Of a DNA stretch of 64,000 bases, positions 26,991 to 38,206 are shown one piece after another. The stretch is from the NCBI RefSeq assembly GCF_003226565.1, contig NZ_QKOE01000001.1, forward strand, positions 682,001 to 746,000. The letters are read 5' to 3'. Both the position numbers and the translations under genes were made by a program. This DNA comes from Parazoarcus communis SWub3 = DSM 12120. Lineage in GTDB: Bacteria; Pseudomonadota; Gammaproteobacteria; Burkholderiales; Rhodocyclaceae. Within the stretch, counting starts at the first letter, position 1. Each line of letters opens with the position of its first letter. The notes beneath the pieces were generated by a model that did not search any database, was not told the DNA's origin, and saw only the letters and a list, made by a program, of their open reading frames with translations.

Positions 26991-27386
26991 TTACGCGACC
27001 AGGCAGATGACTTCGCCACCCACCCGACTTGTACGGGCAGCGCGATCAGTCATCACACCCTTAGGCGTCGACACAATGGCGACACCCAGACCATTCATCA
27101 CGCGCGGCAAATCATCGCTGGCCTTATAGACACGAAGACCGGGGCGACTCACACGCTCGATACGCTCGATGACGGGGCGACCCGCGTAATACTTCAGGAC
27201 CAGATCGAGCTGCGCCTTGCCTTCCGCTTCGCGAACGGCATAGCCATCGATATAGCCTTCATCCTGCAGAACCTTGGCGATCGCCACTTTCAGCTTCGAC
27301 GAGGGCATGCTCACGTTCGCTTTCTGGGCCTGCTGCCCATTGCGAATGCGCGTCAGCATGTCGGCGATCGGATCGGACATACTCAT
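26991..27386 (-). CDS. rpsH: 30S ribosomal protein S8
   Basis: A 131-residue S8 ([20 protein letters not shown] at the start, then [20 protein letters not shown] near the end, the helix 21 contact). AAGGAG lies 9 bases before the first ATG. S8 is a primary 16S binder and, in E. coli, represses the spc operon by binding the rplX-rplE region; whether a similar site exists here could not be judged by eye. 13 bases after rpsN. Confidence 0.97.
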   Translation of the reverse strand: MSMSDPIADMLTRIRNGQQAQKANVSMPSSKLKVAIAKVLQDEGYIDGYAVREAEGKAQLDLVLKYYAGRPVIERIERVSRPGLRVYKASDDLPRVMNGLGVAIVSTPKGVMTDRAARTSRVGGEVICLVA

Positions 27387-27399
27387 CTTTCTATTCTCC

Positions 27400-27705
27400 T
27401 TACCAGCTCGCCTTGGTCATGCCAGGCACTTCACCACGGAAGGCCAGCTCCCGCAGCTTGTTGCGGCACAGACCAAACTTGCGGAACACGCCACGCGGAC
27501 GTCCGGTCAGACTGCAACGATTGCGCCCACGAATTGGGCTGGCATTACGCGGCAGTTGCTGCAGCGCGAGGCGTGCAGTCATGCGCTCCTCGTCCGACAG
27601 CTTGGTATCGTTGATCTGCGCGATCAGTGCGGTACGCTTGGCAGCGAATTTCTCGACCGTCTTGCGACGCTTTTCTTCACGATTGATCAGAGCCAGTTTC
27701 GCCAT
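27400..27705 (-). CDS. rpsN: 30S ribosomal protein S14 (zinc-free long form)
   Basis: A 101-residue S14 of the long C- type. It has a single cysteine in [15 protein letters not shown] and [12 protein letters not shown], and no CxxC zinc knuckle. Start ATG 27705 ([14 protein letters not shown]) is used because upstream codons belong to rplE. S14 is assembled late in the 30S head and faces S3 and S10. Spacing 7 bases to rplE, 13 to rpsH. Confidence 0.97.
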   Translation of the reverse strand: MAKLALINREEKRRKTVEKFAAKRTALIAQINDTKLSDEERMTARLALQQLPRNASPIRGRNRCSLTGRPRGVFRKFGLCRNKLRELAFRGEVPGMTKASW

Positions 27706-27712
27706 ATCACCC

Positions 27713-28252
27713 TCAATTCTTGAACGGGAACTTGAACGCACCCAGCAGCGCGCGGGCTTCCTGGTCGCTCTTGGCCGTCGTCGTGATGCTGATGTTCATA
27801 CCGCGCAACGCATCGATCTTGTCGTATTCGATTTCGGGGAAAATGATCTGCTCTTTCACGCCGAGGTTGTAATTTCCACGACCATCAAAACCCTTCGAAG
27901 CGATACCACGGAAGTCGCGAACGCGCGGCAGCGCGATGGTCACCAGGCGATCGAGAAACTCATACATTTTCTCGCCACGCAAAGTCACCATGCAGCCGAT
28001 AGGATAGCCGTCGCGAATCTTGAAACCTGCGATGGACTTCCGAGCCTTGGTTGCAACCGGCTTCTGACCAGAAATCTTGGCCATGTCGCCGATGGCGTGC
28101 TCAAGAACCTTCTTGTCGCCAACAGCCTCACCCACACCCATATTCAGGGTGATCTTGGTGATTCGAGGCACTTCCATCACCGACTTGTAGCCAAACTGCT
28201 TCAGCAGCTCCGGCACCACGGCTTCTTTGTAAATCTGTTGCAAGCGAGCCAT
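27713..28252 (-). CDS. rplE: 50S ribosomal protein L5
   Basis: A 179-residue L5, same length as E. coli. [20 protein letters not shown] and [20 protein letters not shown] are the conserved 5S rRNA and P-site tRNA contact regions. ATG 28252 has GGAG 5 bases upstream, better than the GTG two codons earlier. It is 9 bases after rplX. Confidence 0.97.
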   Translation of the reverse strand: MARLQQIYKEAVVPELLKQFGYKSVMEVPRITKITLNMGVGEAVGDKKVLEHAIGDMAKISGQKPVATKARKSIAGFKIRDGYPIGCMVTLRGEKMYEFLDRLVTIALPRVRDFRGIASKGFDGRGNYNLGVKEQIIFPEIEYDKIDALRGMNISITTTAKSDQEARALLGAFKFPFKN

Positions 28253-28261
28253 TGCCACTCC

Positions 28262-28579
28262 TTACGCGTCCACGAGCTCGCCGTTCGACTTGAAGAAGCG
28301 AGCCTTGCGACCATCCTCAAGCACCTTGATCCCAACGCGATCAGCTTGCTGAGACGCAGGATTGAACAGCGCAACGTTCGAAATATGGATGGACATCTCT
28401 TTCTCGACGATGCCACCCACCTCACCCTTGAGCGGATTCGGACGCACGTGCTTCTTCACCCGATTCACACCCTCGACCACCAAGCGCTCGTCGCCAACGC
28501 GGCTAAGCACGACACCGCGACGCCCACGGTCCTTGCCCGTCAGCACCACGACTTCATCACCCTTGCGGATCTTGTTCAT
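28262..28579 (-). CDS. rplX: 50S ribosomal protein L24
   Basis: A 105-residue L24 with the KOW motif near the N-terminus ([20 protein letters not shown]) and [13 protein letters not shown]24 is an early assembly initiator near the tunnel exit. It lies 12 bases after rplN and 9 before rplE in spc-operon order. Confidence 0.97.
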   Translation of the reverse strand: MNKIRKGDEVVVLTGKDRGRRGVVLSRVGDERLVVEGVNRVKKHVRPNPLKGEVGGIVEKEMSIHISNVALFNPASQQADRVGIKVLEDGRKARFFKSNGELVDA

Positions 28580-28591
28580 CTCATTGACTCC

Positions 28592-28960
28592 TCAGAGCAC
28601 TTCCGGCGCCAGCGAAACGATCTTCATGAACCGCTCGGAGCGCAGCTCGCGCGTGACCGGCCCGAAGATACGCGTACCGATAGGCTCGAGCTTATTATTC
28701 AGCAGCACCGCAGCGTTATTGTCGAACTTGACAAGCGAACCATCGGGACGACGGACACCCTTGGCAGTACGAACCACAACGGCGTTATAAACATCACCCT
28801 TCTTTACACGGCCGCGCGGCGCAGCATCCTTCACGGTAACCTTAATGATGTCACCAATGCTGGCATAGCGACGCTTCGAGCCGCCAAGCACCTTGATGCA
28901 CATCACCGAGCGCGCGCCGGTGTTGTCGGCCACGTCGAGCCTGGACTGCATTTGAATCAT
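28592..28960 (-). CDS. rplN: 50S ribosomal protein L14
   Basis: A 122-residue L14 ([20 protein letters not shown], then [20 protein letters not shown]). L14 lies at the subunit interface and is the target of the silencing factor RsfS. It is the first gene after the 150-base break that carries the predicted spc promoter, as in E. coli where spc transcription starts upstream of rplN. Confidence 0.97.
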   Translation of the reverse strand: MIQMQSRLDVADNTGARSVMCIKVLGGSKRRYASIGDIIKVTVKDAAPRGRVKKGDVYNAVVVRTAKGVRRPDGSLVKFDNNAAVLLNNKLEPIGTRIFGPVTRELRSERFMKIVSLAPEVL

Positions 28961-29049
28961 GAATTTATCTCCAACTTATCCCGCTGCGCGGTCAGTATTG
29001 GAACCCGTCAGGGTAGGATGCCCCGACGAATCCCGGAGCAAGATTTGAA

Positions 29050-29084
29050 AGTATAACAGCTTGGCACGCGAGTGCCAAGCTGTT
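29050..29084 (-). promoter_or_regulatory. spc operon promoter embedded in a 13-bp perfect palindrome
   Basis: Minus strand: TTGGCA (29078-29073), exactly 17 bases, then TATACT (29055-29050), a near-consensus sigma-70 promoter between rpsQ and rplN, where E. coli has P-spc. The arms AACAGCTTGGCAC and GTGCCAAGCTGTT (29055-29084, 4-base loop) overlap the -35, the spacer and the first base of the -10. The palindrome could be an operator, or as RNA a processing or attenuation hairpin in S10 read-through transcripts. No T run follows it. A start near 29043 gives an 80-base leader. Confidence 0.72.
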
Positions 29085-29110
29085 CTAACAAAAATTGCAA
29101 ACCAACCCGA

Positions 29111-29380
29111 TCAGATCACTCGTGCCTTTTCGAGCACTTGAGTGACACGCCAGGTCTTGGTACGCGAAATCGGACGGCACTCCTCGATCTCCACCAGGTC
29201 GCCCTGGGTGGCCGCACCGTTCTCGACATGCGCATGGTACTTCGCAGACCGGGTGATGATCTTGCCATACAGCGGGTGCTTGACCCGGCGTTCAACAAGA
29301 ACAGTCACCGTCTTATCCATCTTGTCGCTGACGACACGCCCGACGAGCGCGCGGCGAACCTTTTCAACTTGCTCGCTCAT
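29111..29380 (-). CDS. rpsQ: 30S ribosomal protein S17
   Basis: An 89-residue S17 OB-fold protein ([20 protein letters not shown], then [20 protein letters not shown]). ATG 29380 is chosen because the longer frame overlaps rpmC. It is 1 base after rpmC and the last gene of the S10 operon here. S17 binds 16S helix 11 and is a primary binder. Confidence 0.97.
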   Translation of the reverse strand: MSEQVEKVRRALVGRVVSDKMDKTVTVLVERRVKHPLYGKIITRSAKYHAHVENGAATQGDLVEIEECRPISRTKTWRVTQVLEKARVI

Positions 29381-29381
29381 C

Positions 29382-29570
29382 TCACACCGCCTTTTCGCGA
29401 AGAAGCGTACGGACACGCGCGATGTCACGGCGCACCTTACCAATTTGGCTCGTATTACTCAGCTGCTGAGTAGCCAGCTGCATACGCAGGGAAAACTGCG
29501 CCTTCAGCAACTCGAGCAATTCGTTATTCAATTCATCTGCGCTCTTGGCGCGGAGTTCACTCGCTTTCAT
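29382..29570 (-). CDS. rpmC: 50S ribosomal protein L29
   Basis: A 62-residue two-helix protein ([20 protein letters not shown] and [17 protein letters not shown]). It lies at the tunnel exit next to L23, where trigger factor and SRP dock. Spacing is 2 bases to rplP and 1 to rpsQ, so the genes are tightly coupled. Confidence 0.97.
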   Translation of the reverse strand: MKASELRAKSADELNNELLELLKAQFSLRMQLATQQLSNTSQIGKVRRDIARVRTLLREKAV

Positions 29571-29572
29571 GC

Positions 29573-29986
29573 TTACCCCACCAGGCGAGTGACGAACACG
29601 GTTTCGATCGGAAGCTTGGCTGCAGCCAGCCGGAAAGCTTCGCGAGCGAGCGTTTCATCCACGCCGTCCATTTCGTAGAGCACCTTACCCGGCTGAATCT
29701 CAGCGACCCAGTACTCGGGATTGCCCTTACCATTACCCATACGAACTTCCGCCGGCTTACGCGAAATCGGCTTGTCCGGGAAAATACGGATCCAGATACG
29801 ACCGCCACGCTTGATGTGACGCGTCATCGCACGACGCGCCGATTCAATCTGACGTGCGGTGAGGCGACCACGCCCCACTGCCTTCAGACCGAAATCACCG
29901 AAGCTGACCTTGGCACCACGGGTGGCAACACCCGTGTTGCGGCCTTTCTGCTCCTTACGATACTTTCTTCTCGTCGGTTGCAGCAT
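29573..29986 (-). CDS. rplP: 50S ribosomal protein L16
   Basis: A 137-residue L16 ([40 protein letters not shown]). The second ATG (29986) is preferred because GGAG lies 6 bases upstream; it overlaps the rpsC stop by one base (TGATG). L16 shapes the A site and its arginine near residue 81 (Arg81 in E. coli) is hydroxylated in some species. Confidence 0.96.
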   Translation of the reverse strand: MLQPTRRKYRKEQKGRNTGVATRGAKVSFGDFGLKAVGRGRLTARQIESARRAMTRHIKRGGRIWIRIFPDKPISRKPAEVRMGNGKGNPEYWVAEIQPGKVLYEMDGVDETLAREAFRLAAAKLPIETVFVTRLVG

Positions 29987-30759
29987 CATTCACTCCTGCT
30001 TTCTTCTTGCCGCCCATCACGACGGGCGGGACGACGACCCGGACGGCCTTCGCCACCGTCGTTGCGCGGCGCACCGCGACGACCGCGACGGTTGTCGGCT
30101 TCAGGTTCGGCGGCAACCGGCTGCTCGTTACGACCGAGCATGTCACCCTTGTAGACCCACACCTTGATGCCAATGATCCCATAGGTGGTCTTCGCTTCCG
30201 AGACACCGTAATCGATGTTGGCACGGAGGGTGTGCAGCGGCACACGACCTTCGCGATACCACTCGGTCCGCGCGATTTCAGCACCATTCAGACGACCCGC
30301 ACTCATGATCTTGATGCCCTGCGCGCCAAGACGCATGGCGTTCTGCATCGCACGCTTCATCGCACGACGGAACATGATGCGCTTTTCGAGCTGTTGAGCG
30401 ATCGAATCAGCAATCAGCTTGGCATCGATCTCGGGCTTGCGAACCTCTTCGATATTGACATGCACCGGCACGCCAACAATCTTCTGCAGGTCACGCTTGA
30501 GCGCCTCGATGTCCTCGCCCTTCTTGCCAATCACAACGCCCGGACGTGCCGAGAACAGGGTGATGCGTGCATTCTTGGCCGGTCGCTCGATCACGACACG
30601 TGCGATCGAAGCATGCGCGAGGCGCTTCTTCAGATAATCACGAACCTTGAGATCCTCGTGCAGCATCTTCGAGAAATCCTGGCTCGAGGCGTACCAACGG
30701 GAACCCCAATCACGCGTGACGGCGAGGCGGAATCCGGTGGGATGAATTTTCTGACCCAT
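29986..30759 (-). CDS. rpsC: 30S ribosomal protein S3 with an Arg/Gly-rich C-terminal extension
   Basis: A 257-residue S3, longer than E. coli (233). The KH domain ([20 protein letters not shown]) and the C-terminal domain ending [11 protein letters not shown] are normal. From residue 215 on there is a 42-residue low-complexity tail rich in R, G, D and E ([28 protein letters not shown]). S3 is part of the mRNA entry helicase. Tails of this kind occur in other betaproteobacteria and their role is unclear. Stop overlaps the rplP start. Confidence 0.97.
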   Translation of the reverse strand: MGQKIHPTGFRLAVTRDWGSRWYASSQDFSKMLHEDLKVRDYLKKRLAHASIARVVIERPAKNARITLFSARPGVVIGKKGEDIEALKRDLQKIVGVPVHVNIEEVRKPEIDAKLIADSIAQQLEKRIMFRRAMKRAMQNAMRLGAQGIKIMSAGRLNGAEIARTEWYREGRVPLHTLRANIDYGVSEAKTTYGIIGIKVWVYKGDMLGRNEQPVAAEPEADNRRGRRGAPRNDGGEGRPGRRPARRDGRQEESRSE

Positions 30760-30769
30760 ATGTACTCCC

Positions 30770-31099
30770 TTACTCGCCGACGGTCACGTAGATGTGGCAG
30801 GTGGGCTTGGAAATGCGATTTCCACGGCCCTTCGCACGTGCGGTGAAACGCTTCAGCGTGGTGCCTTGCTCCACATGAATCGTCTTGATCTTCAGCGCAT
30901 CGATGTCAGCACCGTCATTGTGCTCGGCATTGGCGATAGCAGACTCAACGACCTTACGGATGATCTCTGCGCCTTTCTTCGGCGAGAAAGTCAGGACATT
31001 CAGGGCCTGGGCGACCGGCTTGCCGCGCACCAGGTCAGCCACGAGACGACCCTTCTGTGCCGACAGGCGAACGCCACGGAGAATAGCTTTGGTTTCCAT
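30770..31099 (-). CDS. rplV: 50S ribosomal protein L22
   Basis: A 109-residue L22. The long beta-hairpin that lines the exit tunnel is visible ([20 protein letters not shown]), the segment whose changes give macrolide resistance elsewhere. No obvious deletion is present. Spacing 5 bases to rpsS, 10 to rpsC. Confidence 0.97.
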   Translation of the reverse strand: METKAILRGVRLSAQKGRLVADLVRGKPVAQALNVLTFSPKKGAEIIRKVVESAIANAEHNDGADIDALKIKTIHVEQGTTLKRFTARAKGRGNRISKPTCHIYVTVGE

Positions 31100-31104
31100 G
31101 TCGC

Positions 31105-31380
31105 TTACCTCTTCGCCTTCTTGCTGGCTGCGTGACCCTTGAAGGTACGCGTCAGCGCAAACTCGCCCAGCTTGTGACCGACCATATTCTCGGACACATA
31201 GACCGGAATATGCTGCCGACCATTGTGGACCGCGATGGTGAGACCGACGAAGTCAGGCAGTACGGTGGAACGACGCGACCAGGTCTTGATCGGACGCTTG
31301 TCGTTGCTCGCCCGCGCGGCGTCGACCTTCTTCAGAAGGTGAGCGTCGATGAACGGGCCTTTCTTGATAGAACGTGCCAT
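31105..31380 (-). CDS. rpsS: 30S ribosomal protein S19
   Basis: A 91-residue S19 ([60 protein letters not shown]). It forms a complex with S13 in the head and contacts the A-site finger. It is 10 bases after rplB. Confidence 0.98.
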   Translation of the reverse strand: MARSIKKGPFIDAHLLKKVDAARASNDKRPIKTWSRRSTVLPDFVGLTIAVHNGRQHIPVYVSENMVGHKLGEFALTRTFKGHAASKKAKR

Positions 31381-31390
31381 CTGTTACCCC

Positions 31391-32218
31391 TTAACGCTTA
31401 TGACGACGCTGCACGATCATGTTATCGGTCCGCTTGTTACTGCGGGTACGATAACCCTTGGCAGGCGTGCCCCACGGGCTGACCGCTACACGGCCTTCGC
31501 CGGTACGACCCTCACCACCACCATGCGGGTGGTCAACCGGGTTCATCGCGGTGCCACGCACCGTCGGGCGAATACCGCGCCAACGGTTTGCGCCGGCCTT
31601 GCCGATCTTGCGCAGACTGTGCTCTTCGTTGCCGACTTCACCGATCGTGGCGCGACATTCGACGTGAACACGACGGATCTCACCGGAACGCAGACGCAGC
31701 TGAGCGTACGAACCTTCACGAGCCAGCAGCTGAACCGAGGTCCCCGCTGCGCGGGCGAGCTGAGCACCCTTGCCAGGCATCATCTCGACGCAGTGAATGG
31801 TCGAGCCCACCGGAATATTGCGGATCGGCAATGCATTGCCCGGCTTGATCGGCGCTTCCACGCCCGAAACAATGGCCTGTCCCACCACAACGCCGCGGGG
31901 CGCAATGATGTAGCGACGCTCGCCGTCTGCATAGCACAGCAGTGCGATATTGGCGGAACGGTTCGGGTCATACTCGATGCGCTCAACCTTCGCAACGACA
32001 CCGTCCTTGTTGCGACGGAAATCGATGACGCGGTAGTGCATCTTGTGACCACCGCCCTGGTGACGCACAGTGATGCGGCCCGAGTTGTTACGACCAGCCT
32101 TGCTGGTCTTCTTCTCGATCAAACCGTCAAAGGGACGACCCTTGTACAGATCGGGATTCACCACCTTGACCATCGCACGACGGCCGGCGGAGGTAGGCTT
32201 GAGTTTTACCAGTGCCAT
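31391..32218 (-). CDS. rplB: 50S ribosomal protein L2
   Basis: A 275-residue L2. The OB-fold and SH3-like domains carry [20 protein letters not shown], and the C-terminal motif [20 protein letters not shown] holds the histidine corresponding to the E. coli catalytic-centre His229. L2 is needed for peptidyl transfer and subunit association. It is 6 bases after rplW. Confidence 0.98.
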   Translation of the reverse strand: MALVKLKPTSAGRRAMVKVVNPDLYKGRPFDGLIEKKTSKAGRNNSGRITVRHQGGGHKMHYRVIDFRRNKDGVVAKVERIEYDPNRSANIALLCYADGERRYIIAPRGVVVGQAIVSGVEAPIKPGNALPIRNIPVGSTIHCVEMMPGKGAQLARAAGTSVQLLAREGSYAQLRLRSGEIRRVHVECRATIGEVGNEEHSLRKIGKAGANRWRGIRPTVRGTAMNPVDHPHGGGEGRTGEGRVAVSPWGTPAKGYRTRSNKRTDNMIVQRRHKR

Positions 32219-32224
32219 GATTGA

Positions 32225-32530
32225 TTACTCCCCAGCCACAAAGTTGATTTCCTGGCCGGGCTTGAGGCAAACGAAGGCCTTCTTCCAGTCCTTGCGGCGA
32301 CCGATGGTACGACCCACGCGCTTGACCTTGCCCTTGACGTTCAGAACCTGCACCGACTCGACCTGAACCTTGAACAGCAGCTCAACAGCCGCCTTCACTT
32401 CAGGCTTGGTCGCATCGGAGGCAACCCTGAAAACCACCTGCTCGTTCTTCTCGGCAACATAGGTTGCCTTTTCGGAGATCTGCGGGGCGAGCAGCACCTG
32501 CAGCAGACGTTCCTGGCTAATAGCGCTCAT
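32225..32530 (-). CDS. rplW: 50S ribosomal protein L23
   Basis: A 101-residue L23 ([20 protein letters not shown], then [20 protein letters not shown]). The docking glutamate for trigger factor, in the FRV..DATKPE region, is present. ATG 32530 overlaps the rplD stop by four bases (ATGA); an upstream GTG in the same frame is inside rplD. Confidence 0.97.
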   Translation of the reverse strand: MSAISQERLLQVLLAPQISEKATYVAEKNEQVVFRVASDATKPEVKAAVELLFKVQVESVQVLNVKGKVKRVGRTIGRRKDWKKAFVCLKPGQEINFVAGE

Positions 32531-33147
32531 TGCCACGCTTCCTCCATCTTGGCCAGCGCACCCTTGGTGACCAGCACCTTCGGGAAACGCACCAGCGACA
32601 CCGGATCAGCTTCGTTGACGTCGAGCACCAGCACCTCATTGAGGTTGCGCGAGGACAAGAACAGGTTCTCGTCAATGCCATCGGTAATCAACAGCACGGA
32701 ATCCAGCCCCATACCCTTGAGCTTCTGCACCAGCATGCGAGTCTTCGGCGCCTCGACGCTGAAGTCTTCAACAACCGCCAGACGATCTTCACGAGCCAGC
32801 TGCGACAGAATCGACGCAACACCTGCGCGGTACATCTTGCGATTGACCTTCTGCGAGAAGTTCTCGTCGGGCTTGTTCGGGAAGATCTTGCCGCCGCCAC
32901 GCCAGATCGGCGAGGACGCCATACCGGCACGAGCATTACCCGTACCCTTCTGACGGAACGGCTTACGGGTCGACTTGGCGATTTCCGAGCGACCCTTCTG
33001 CGCACGATTACCCGAACGTGCATTCGCCAGATAGGCGACCACGATCTGATGAATCAGCGCTTCGTTGTATTCGCGACCAAACAGCACATCAGACGCTTGC
33101 AGCGTGGATGCAGCCTGGCCCTGCTCGTTCAAGAGTTTCAGTTCCAT
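32527..33147 (-). CDS. rplD: 50S ribosomal protein L4
   Basis: A 206-residue L4. The extended loop that reaches the tunnel ([20 protein letters not shown], then [15 protein letters not shown]) is complete. In E. coli L4 represses its own S10 operon by acting on the leader; here the region upstream of rplC holds a hairpin that could be such a leader. ATG 33147 is chosen as [10 protein letters not shown]. Confidence 0.97.
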   Translation of the reverse strand: MELKLLNEQGQAASTLQASDVLFGREYNEALIHQIVVAYLANARSGNRAQKGRSEIAKSTRKPFRQKGTGNARAGMASSPIWRGGGKIFPNKPDENFSQKVNRKMYRAGVASILSQLAREDRLAVVEDFSVEAPKTRMLVQKLKGMGLDSVLLITDGIDENLFLSSRNLNEVLVLDVNEADPVSLVRFPKVLVTKGALAKMEEAWQ

Positions 33148-33160
33148 TGCGTATCGCCCC

Positions 33161-33799
33161 TCAAGCCTTGACCGCAGGACTGACGACCACGTCGCCGCCC
33201 TTCGAGCCCGGCACAGCACCCTTGATCAAAAGCAGCTGACGCTCGACATCAACGCGAACCACTTCCAGACCCTGAGTCGTGCGCTGAACATTGCCGTACT
33301 GACCAGCCATGCGCTTACCGGGAAACACGCGACCGGGATCCTGCGCCATACCGATAGAACCAGGCGCATTGTGCGACACGGAGTTACCGTGCGACGCCCG
33401 GTTCGACGCGAAATTGTGACGCTTCTGGACACCCGAGAAACCCTTACCGATGGTGACACCGGTAACGTCAACCTTCTGACCAACGGCGAACAGGTCCGCG
33501 CCAACGACATCACCCGCCTTCATTTCGGCAAGCTTGTCGGCTTCAACACGGAATTCGCGAAGGATACGGCAAGGCTCAACACCCGCCTTGGCCAGATGAC
33601 CTGCGAGGGACTTCACGACGCGACTGGCGCGACGCTTACCAACTGCAACCTGAACCGCGGCATAGCCGTCGGTTTCAGGCGTCTTGATCTGGGACACGCG
33701 ATTGTCGGACACGTCAAGCACAGTCACCGGAATGGTCCTGCCATCCTCGGCGAAAATGCGAGTCATGCCGACCTTGCGCCCTACAAGGCCTAGACTCAT
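33161..33799 (-). CDS. rplC: 50S ribosomal protein L3
   Basis: A 212-residue L3 ([20 protein letters not shown]; the methylated-glutamine region is [20 protein letters not shown]). Its W-finger loop touches the peptidyl transferase centre. AGGAG precedes ATG 33799. It follows a 114-base gap after rpsJ that contains promoter- and hairpin-like sequence, so it may also be transcribed separately from rpsJ. Confidence 0.97.
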   Translation of the reverse strand: MSLGLVGRKVGMTRIFAEDGRTIPVTVLDVSDNRVSQIKTPETDGYAAVQVAVGKRRASRVVKSLAGHLAKAGVEPCRILREFRVEADKLAEMKAGDVVGADLFAVGQKVDVTGVTIGKGFSGVQKRHNFASNRASHGNSVSHNAPGSIGMAQDPGRVFPGKRMAGQYGNVQRTTQGLEVVRVDVERQLLLIKGAVPGSKGGDVVVSPAVKA

Positions 33800-33867
33800 G
33801 TTTTTCTCCTGATTCCCGGTTTCGATTGACCGGGGGTCGAACAAATAAATTGCACCAAAAGGCACAA

Positions 33868-33904
33868 GGGCCGGATTATACCGGCCCTATCGAAAGAAAT
33901 GCAA
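33868..33904 (-). promoter_or_regulatory. Promoter-like element inside a GC-rich hairpin between rpsJ and rplC
   Basis: Minus strand TTGCAT (33904-33899), 18 bases, TATAAT (33880-33875). The TATAAT is the loop of a perfect 7-bp stem GGGCCGG/CCGGCCC (33868-33887), followed by a T-containing stretch. It can be read either as a promoter for rplC onward or as a weak terminator/attenuator hairpin in the S10 leader. The two readings are not exclusive. Confidence 0.5.
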
Positions 33905-33913
33905 GCAATCCGA

Positions 33914-34225
33914 TTACTGCAGCTTGATTTCCACATCCACACCCGCCGGAAGATCCAGCTTCATCAATGCATCAACCGTCTTGTCGGTCGGATCAATGAT
34001 ATCCATCAGACGCTGGTGAGTACGAATCTCCATCTGATCACGCGACGCCTTGTTGACGTGCGGCGACCGCAGCAGATCGAAACGCTCGATGCGGGTCGGC
34101 AGCGGCACGGGACCACGAACGACAGCACCGGTACGCTTGGCGGTATCAACGATCTCGAGCGCGGACTGATCGATCAGACGGTAGTCGAAGGCTTTCAGAC
34201 GAATACGGATTTTCTGGCTTTGCAT
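33914..34225 (-). CDS. rpsJ: 30S ribosomal protein S10
   Basis: A 103-residue S10 ([60 protein letters not shown]). S10 (NusE) also joins the NusB antitermination complex on rRNA. It is 56 bases after tuf and is separated from rplC by a 114-base gap with regulatory features. Confidence 0.98.
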   Translation of the reverse strand: MQSQKIRIRLKAFDYRLIDQSALEIVDTAKRTGAVVRGPVPLPTRIERFDLLRSPHVNKASRDQMEIRTHQRLMDIIDPTDKTVDALMKLDLPAGVDVEIKLQ

Positions 34226-34248
34226 GATAGTTCCCAAAGAGCGAAAGA

Positions 34249-34271
34249 GCGGAGCCCGCAAAGGGCCCCGC
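34249..34271 (-). terminator. Hairpin between tuf (copy 1) and rpsJ
   Basis: Minus strand GCGGGGCCC and GGGCTCCGC (9 bp, one G-U pair, 5-base loop), followed by TCTTTCGCTCTTT. Weak T tract, so partial termination or mRNA processing after tuf is possible; rpsJ is expected to be read through. Confidence 0.5.
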
Positions 34272-34281
34272 GAAAACGATG

Positions 34282-35472
<1,191 letters not shown>

Positions 35473-35499
35473 TCCTAAATCCTCGCTTCAGATCGTTGA

Positions 35500-37596
35500 T
35501 TACTTGCGATTGTTGATCACTGCTTCGGCAACGCTCTTGGGCGCTTCCGAATAATGCTTGAATTCCATCGAGTAGGTCGCACGACCCTGGGTCAGCGAGC
35601 GCAGCTGGGTTGCGTAGCCAAACATCTCGGCCAGCGGCACTTCAGCCTTGATCTCCTTCATGCCGCCCGGGATGTCATCCATACCCTGGACAATGCCACG
35701 ACGACCGGAAAGATCGCCCATGACGTTACCCATGTAGTCTTCCGGCGTTTCAACGACAACCGCCATCATCGGCTCAAGCAGCACAGGATTGGCCTTGCGC
35801 ATCGCGTCCTTGAACGCCATGGAAGCCGCCATCTTGAATGCGTTTTCGTTCGAGTCGACATCGTGATACGAACCGTCGAACAAGGTGACCTTCACATCAA
35901 CCACAGGGAACCCAGCCAGCACGCCATTCGGCAACGTATCCTGCAGGCCCTTGTCCACCGCCGGAATGTACTCGCGCGGAACCACACCGCCCTTGATCGC
36001 ATCGACGAACTCATAACCCTTGCCGGTCTCGTTCGGCTCAAGCTTGATCCAGACGTGACCGTATTGACCACGACCACCGGACTGCTTGACGAACTTGCCT
36101 TCCTGCTCGACCGCCTTGCGGATCGCTTCGCGGTAAGCCACCTGCGGAGCGCCCACGTTCGCTTCGACGTTGAACTCGCGCTTCATACGATCGACGATGA
36201 TCTCGAGGTGCAGCTCACCCATACCCGAGATGATGGTCTGACCAGACTCCTCATCGGTACGCACGCGGAACGACGGATCCTCTGCCGCCAGACGACCAAG
36301 CGCGATACCCATCTTTTCCTGGTCGCCCTTGGTCTTCGGTTCAACCGCAACGTGAATCACGGGCTCGGGGAAGACCATGCGCTCAAGCACGATCGGGGCA
36401 CTGGGGTCACACAAGGTTTCACCAGTGGTCACTTCCTTCAAGCCAACACACGCAGCGATGTCACCCGCCAGAACTTCCTTGATCTCTTCGCGCTCGTTGG
36501 CATGCATCTGAAGGATACGACCGATACGTTCCTTCTTGCCCTTGACCGAGTTCAGTACCGTTTCACCGGAATTCAGAACGCCGGAGTAAACACGCACGAA
36601 AGTCAGCTGACCAACAAACGGATCGGTCATCAGCTTGAATGCCAGCGCAGCGAATTTTTCGCCATCATCCGCACGACGCGAAGTCTCCTTCTCATCGTCA
36701 TCGGTACCCACAACCGGCGGGATATCCACAGGAGAAGGAAGGAACTCGATGACAGCATCGAGCATGCGCTGAACACCCTTGTTCTTGAATGCAGTACCGC
36801 ACAGCATCGGCTGAATCTCGCATGCCAGCGTACGCTGACGCAGACCCGCCTTGATCTTCTCTTCCGACAACTCGCCGTTCTCGAGATACTCGTTCATCAG
36901 GTCTTCGTTGGCTTCTGCAGCCGCCTCGACCATCTGCTCACGCCATTCATTGGCGGTATCAACCAGATCGGCAGGGATGTCGCGATAGTCGAACTTCATA
37001 CCCTGGGATGCTTCATCCCAGATGATCGCCTTCATCTTGATCAGATCCACGACACCGGCAAAGGTATCTTCGGCGCCAATAGGAATCACGATCGGCACCG
37101 GGCTCGCCTTCAGGCGAACCTTCATCTGTTCAACAACCTTGAAGAAGTTGGCACCCGAACGGTCCATCTTGTTCACGAAGGCAAGACGCGGCACCTTGTA
37201 CTTGGTCGCCTGACGCCAAACGGTCTCGGACTGAGGCTGCACACCACCCACCGCGCAGTAGACCATGCAGGCACCATCAAGCACACGCATCGAACGCTCG
37301 ACTTCAATGGTGAAGTCGACGTGTCCCGGCGTATCGATGATGTTGAAACGGTGCTCGGGGAAGTTCATCTCCATCCCCTTCCAGAAGCACGTGGTTGCAG
37401 CGGAGGTAATCGTGATCCCGCGCTCCTGCTCCTGCGCCATCCAGTCCATGGTGGCTGCGCCATCGTGAACTTCACCAATCTTGTGATTCACGCCGGTGTA
37501 AAAAAGGATACGCTCGGTCGTCGTCGTTTTGCCGGCGTCGATGTGAGCAGAAATACCGATATTGCGGTAACGCTCAATAGGAGTCTTGCGAGCCAC
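35500..37596 (-). CDS. fusA: Elongation factor G
   Basis: A 698-residue translocase with five domains. The GTPase motifs are [21 protein letters not shown] and NKMDRSG, then domain II, III, IV and V. It starts at GTG 37596 ([14 protein letters not shown]). It moves tRNAs and mRNA after peptide transfer and, with RRF, recycles ribosomes. It is separated from rpsG by 106 bases containing a terminator-like hairpin, and 27 bases before tuf. Confidence 0.98.
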   Translation of the reverse strand: MARKTPIERYRNIGISAHIDAGKTTTTERILFYTGVNHKIGEVHDGAATMDWMAQEQERGITITSAATTCFWKGMEMNFPEHRFNIIDTPGHVDFTIEVERSMRVLDGACMVYCAVGGVQPQSETVWRQATKYKVPRLAFVNKMDRSGANFFKVVEQMKVRLKASPVPIVIPIGAEDTFAGVVDLIKMKAIIWDEASQGMKFDYRDIPADLVDTANEWREQMVEAAAEANEDLMNEYLENGELSEEKIKAGLRQRTLACEIQPMLCGTAFKNKGVQRMLDAVIEFLPSPVDIPPVVGTDDDEKETSRRADDGEKFAALAFKLMTDPFVGQLTFVRVYSGVLNSGETVLNSVKGKKERIGRILQMHANEREEIKEVLAGDIAACVGLKEVTTGETLCDPSAPIVLERMVFPEPVIHVAVEPKTKGDQEKMGIALGRLAAEDPSFRVRTDEESGQTIISGMGELHLEIIVDRMKREFNVEANVGAPQVAYREAIRKAVEQEGKFVKQSGGRGQYGHVWIKLEPNETGKGYEFVDAIKGGVVPREYIPAVDKGLQDTLPNGVLAGFPVVDVKVTLFDGSYHDVDSNENAFKMAASMAFKDAMRKANPVLLEPMMAVVVETPEDYMGNVMGDLSGRRGIVQGMDDIPGGMKEIKAEVPLAEMFGYATQLRSLTQGRATYSMEFKHYSEAPKSVAEAVINNRK

Positions 37597-37650
37597 GTTA
37601 TACCTGCCTTGTGTTGGTCGCGCTCGTGGCGCGATGAACCGTTCGTTTCG

Positions 37651-37682
37651 TTAAAAACAATCGAGCCCTTCACAGGGCTCGA
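37651..37682 (-). terminator. Terminator-like hairpin between rpsG and fusA
   Basis: Minus strand TCGAGCCCT-GTGA-AGGGCTCGA, a perfect 9-bp stem, then TTGTTTTTAA. It resembles an intrinsic terminator with an interrupted T run. Some messages from rpsLG may end here, so fusA-tuf may have separate or read-through expression. No clear promoter is seen in the 55 bases that follow. Confidence 0.65.
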
Positions 37683-37702
37683 ATTACCGCTACCAATCAG
37701 GA

Positions 37703-38173
37703 TCAGAAGCGGTAGTGAGAGAAGGCCTTGTTGGCTTCAGCCATACGGTGCACTTCTTCACGCTTCTTCATCGCCGAGCCACGACCTTCAGCCGCCTCGA
37801 GCAACTCACCGGCAAGGCGCTGAGCCATCGACTTCTCGGCACGCTTGCGAGCCGCTTCACGCAACCAGCGCATCGACAGCGCCATACGGCGGGAAGGACG
37901 AACTTCGACCGGAACCTGATAGTTTGCGCCACCAACACGACGGCTCTTGACTTCGACCACCGGCTTGACATTCGCCACTGCCGACGCGAAGACCTCCAGC
38001 GGATCCTTGCCGGCCTTGGTGGTGATGTGATCAAAGGCACCATAGACGATGCGTTCAGCAACCGACTTCTTGCCGGACTGCATGATCACGTTGATGAACT
38101 TGGAGACATCCTGCGAAGCGAACTTCGGATCCGGCAGGATTTCACGTTTGGGTACTTCACGACGACGCGGCAT
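37703..38173 (-). CDS. rpsG: 30S ribosomal protein S7
   Basis: A 156-residue S7 ([40 protein letters not shown]). S7 organises the 30S head and crosslinks to E-site tRNA; in E. coli it represses the str operon through the rpsL-rpsG gap. That gap is only 33 bases here versus about 96 in E. coli, so the same control is unlikely. It is followed by a hairpin before fusA. Confidence 0.98.
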   Translation of the reverse strand: MPRRREVPKREILPDPKFASQDVSKFINVIMQSGKKSVAERIVYGAFDHITTKAGKDPLEVFASAVANVKPVVEVKSRRVGGANYQVPVEVRPSRRMALSMRWLREAARKRAEKSMAQRLAGELLEAAEGRGSAMKKREEVHRMAEANKAFSHYRF

Positions 38174-38206
38174 GACAACCTCTCGAAAATATTCTGGTGT
38201 CGACTA

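Noticed and set aside
27413-29056. A 547-codon plus-strand frame across rpsN to rplN
   Set aside because: Opposite five intact ribosomal genes; no recognisable domain.
35554-37950. A 798-codon open frame opposite fusA
   Set aside because: Antisense shadow of fusA with no ribosome site or domain; extends across the rpsG gap only because stop codons are rare in that frame.
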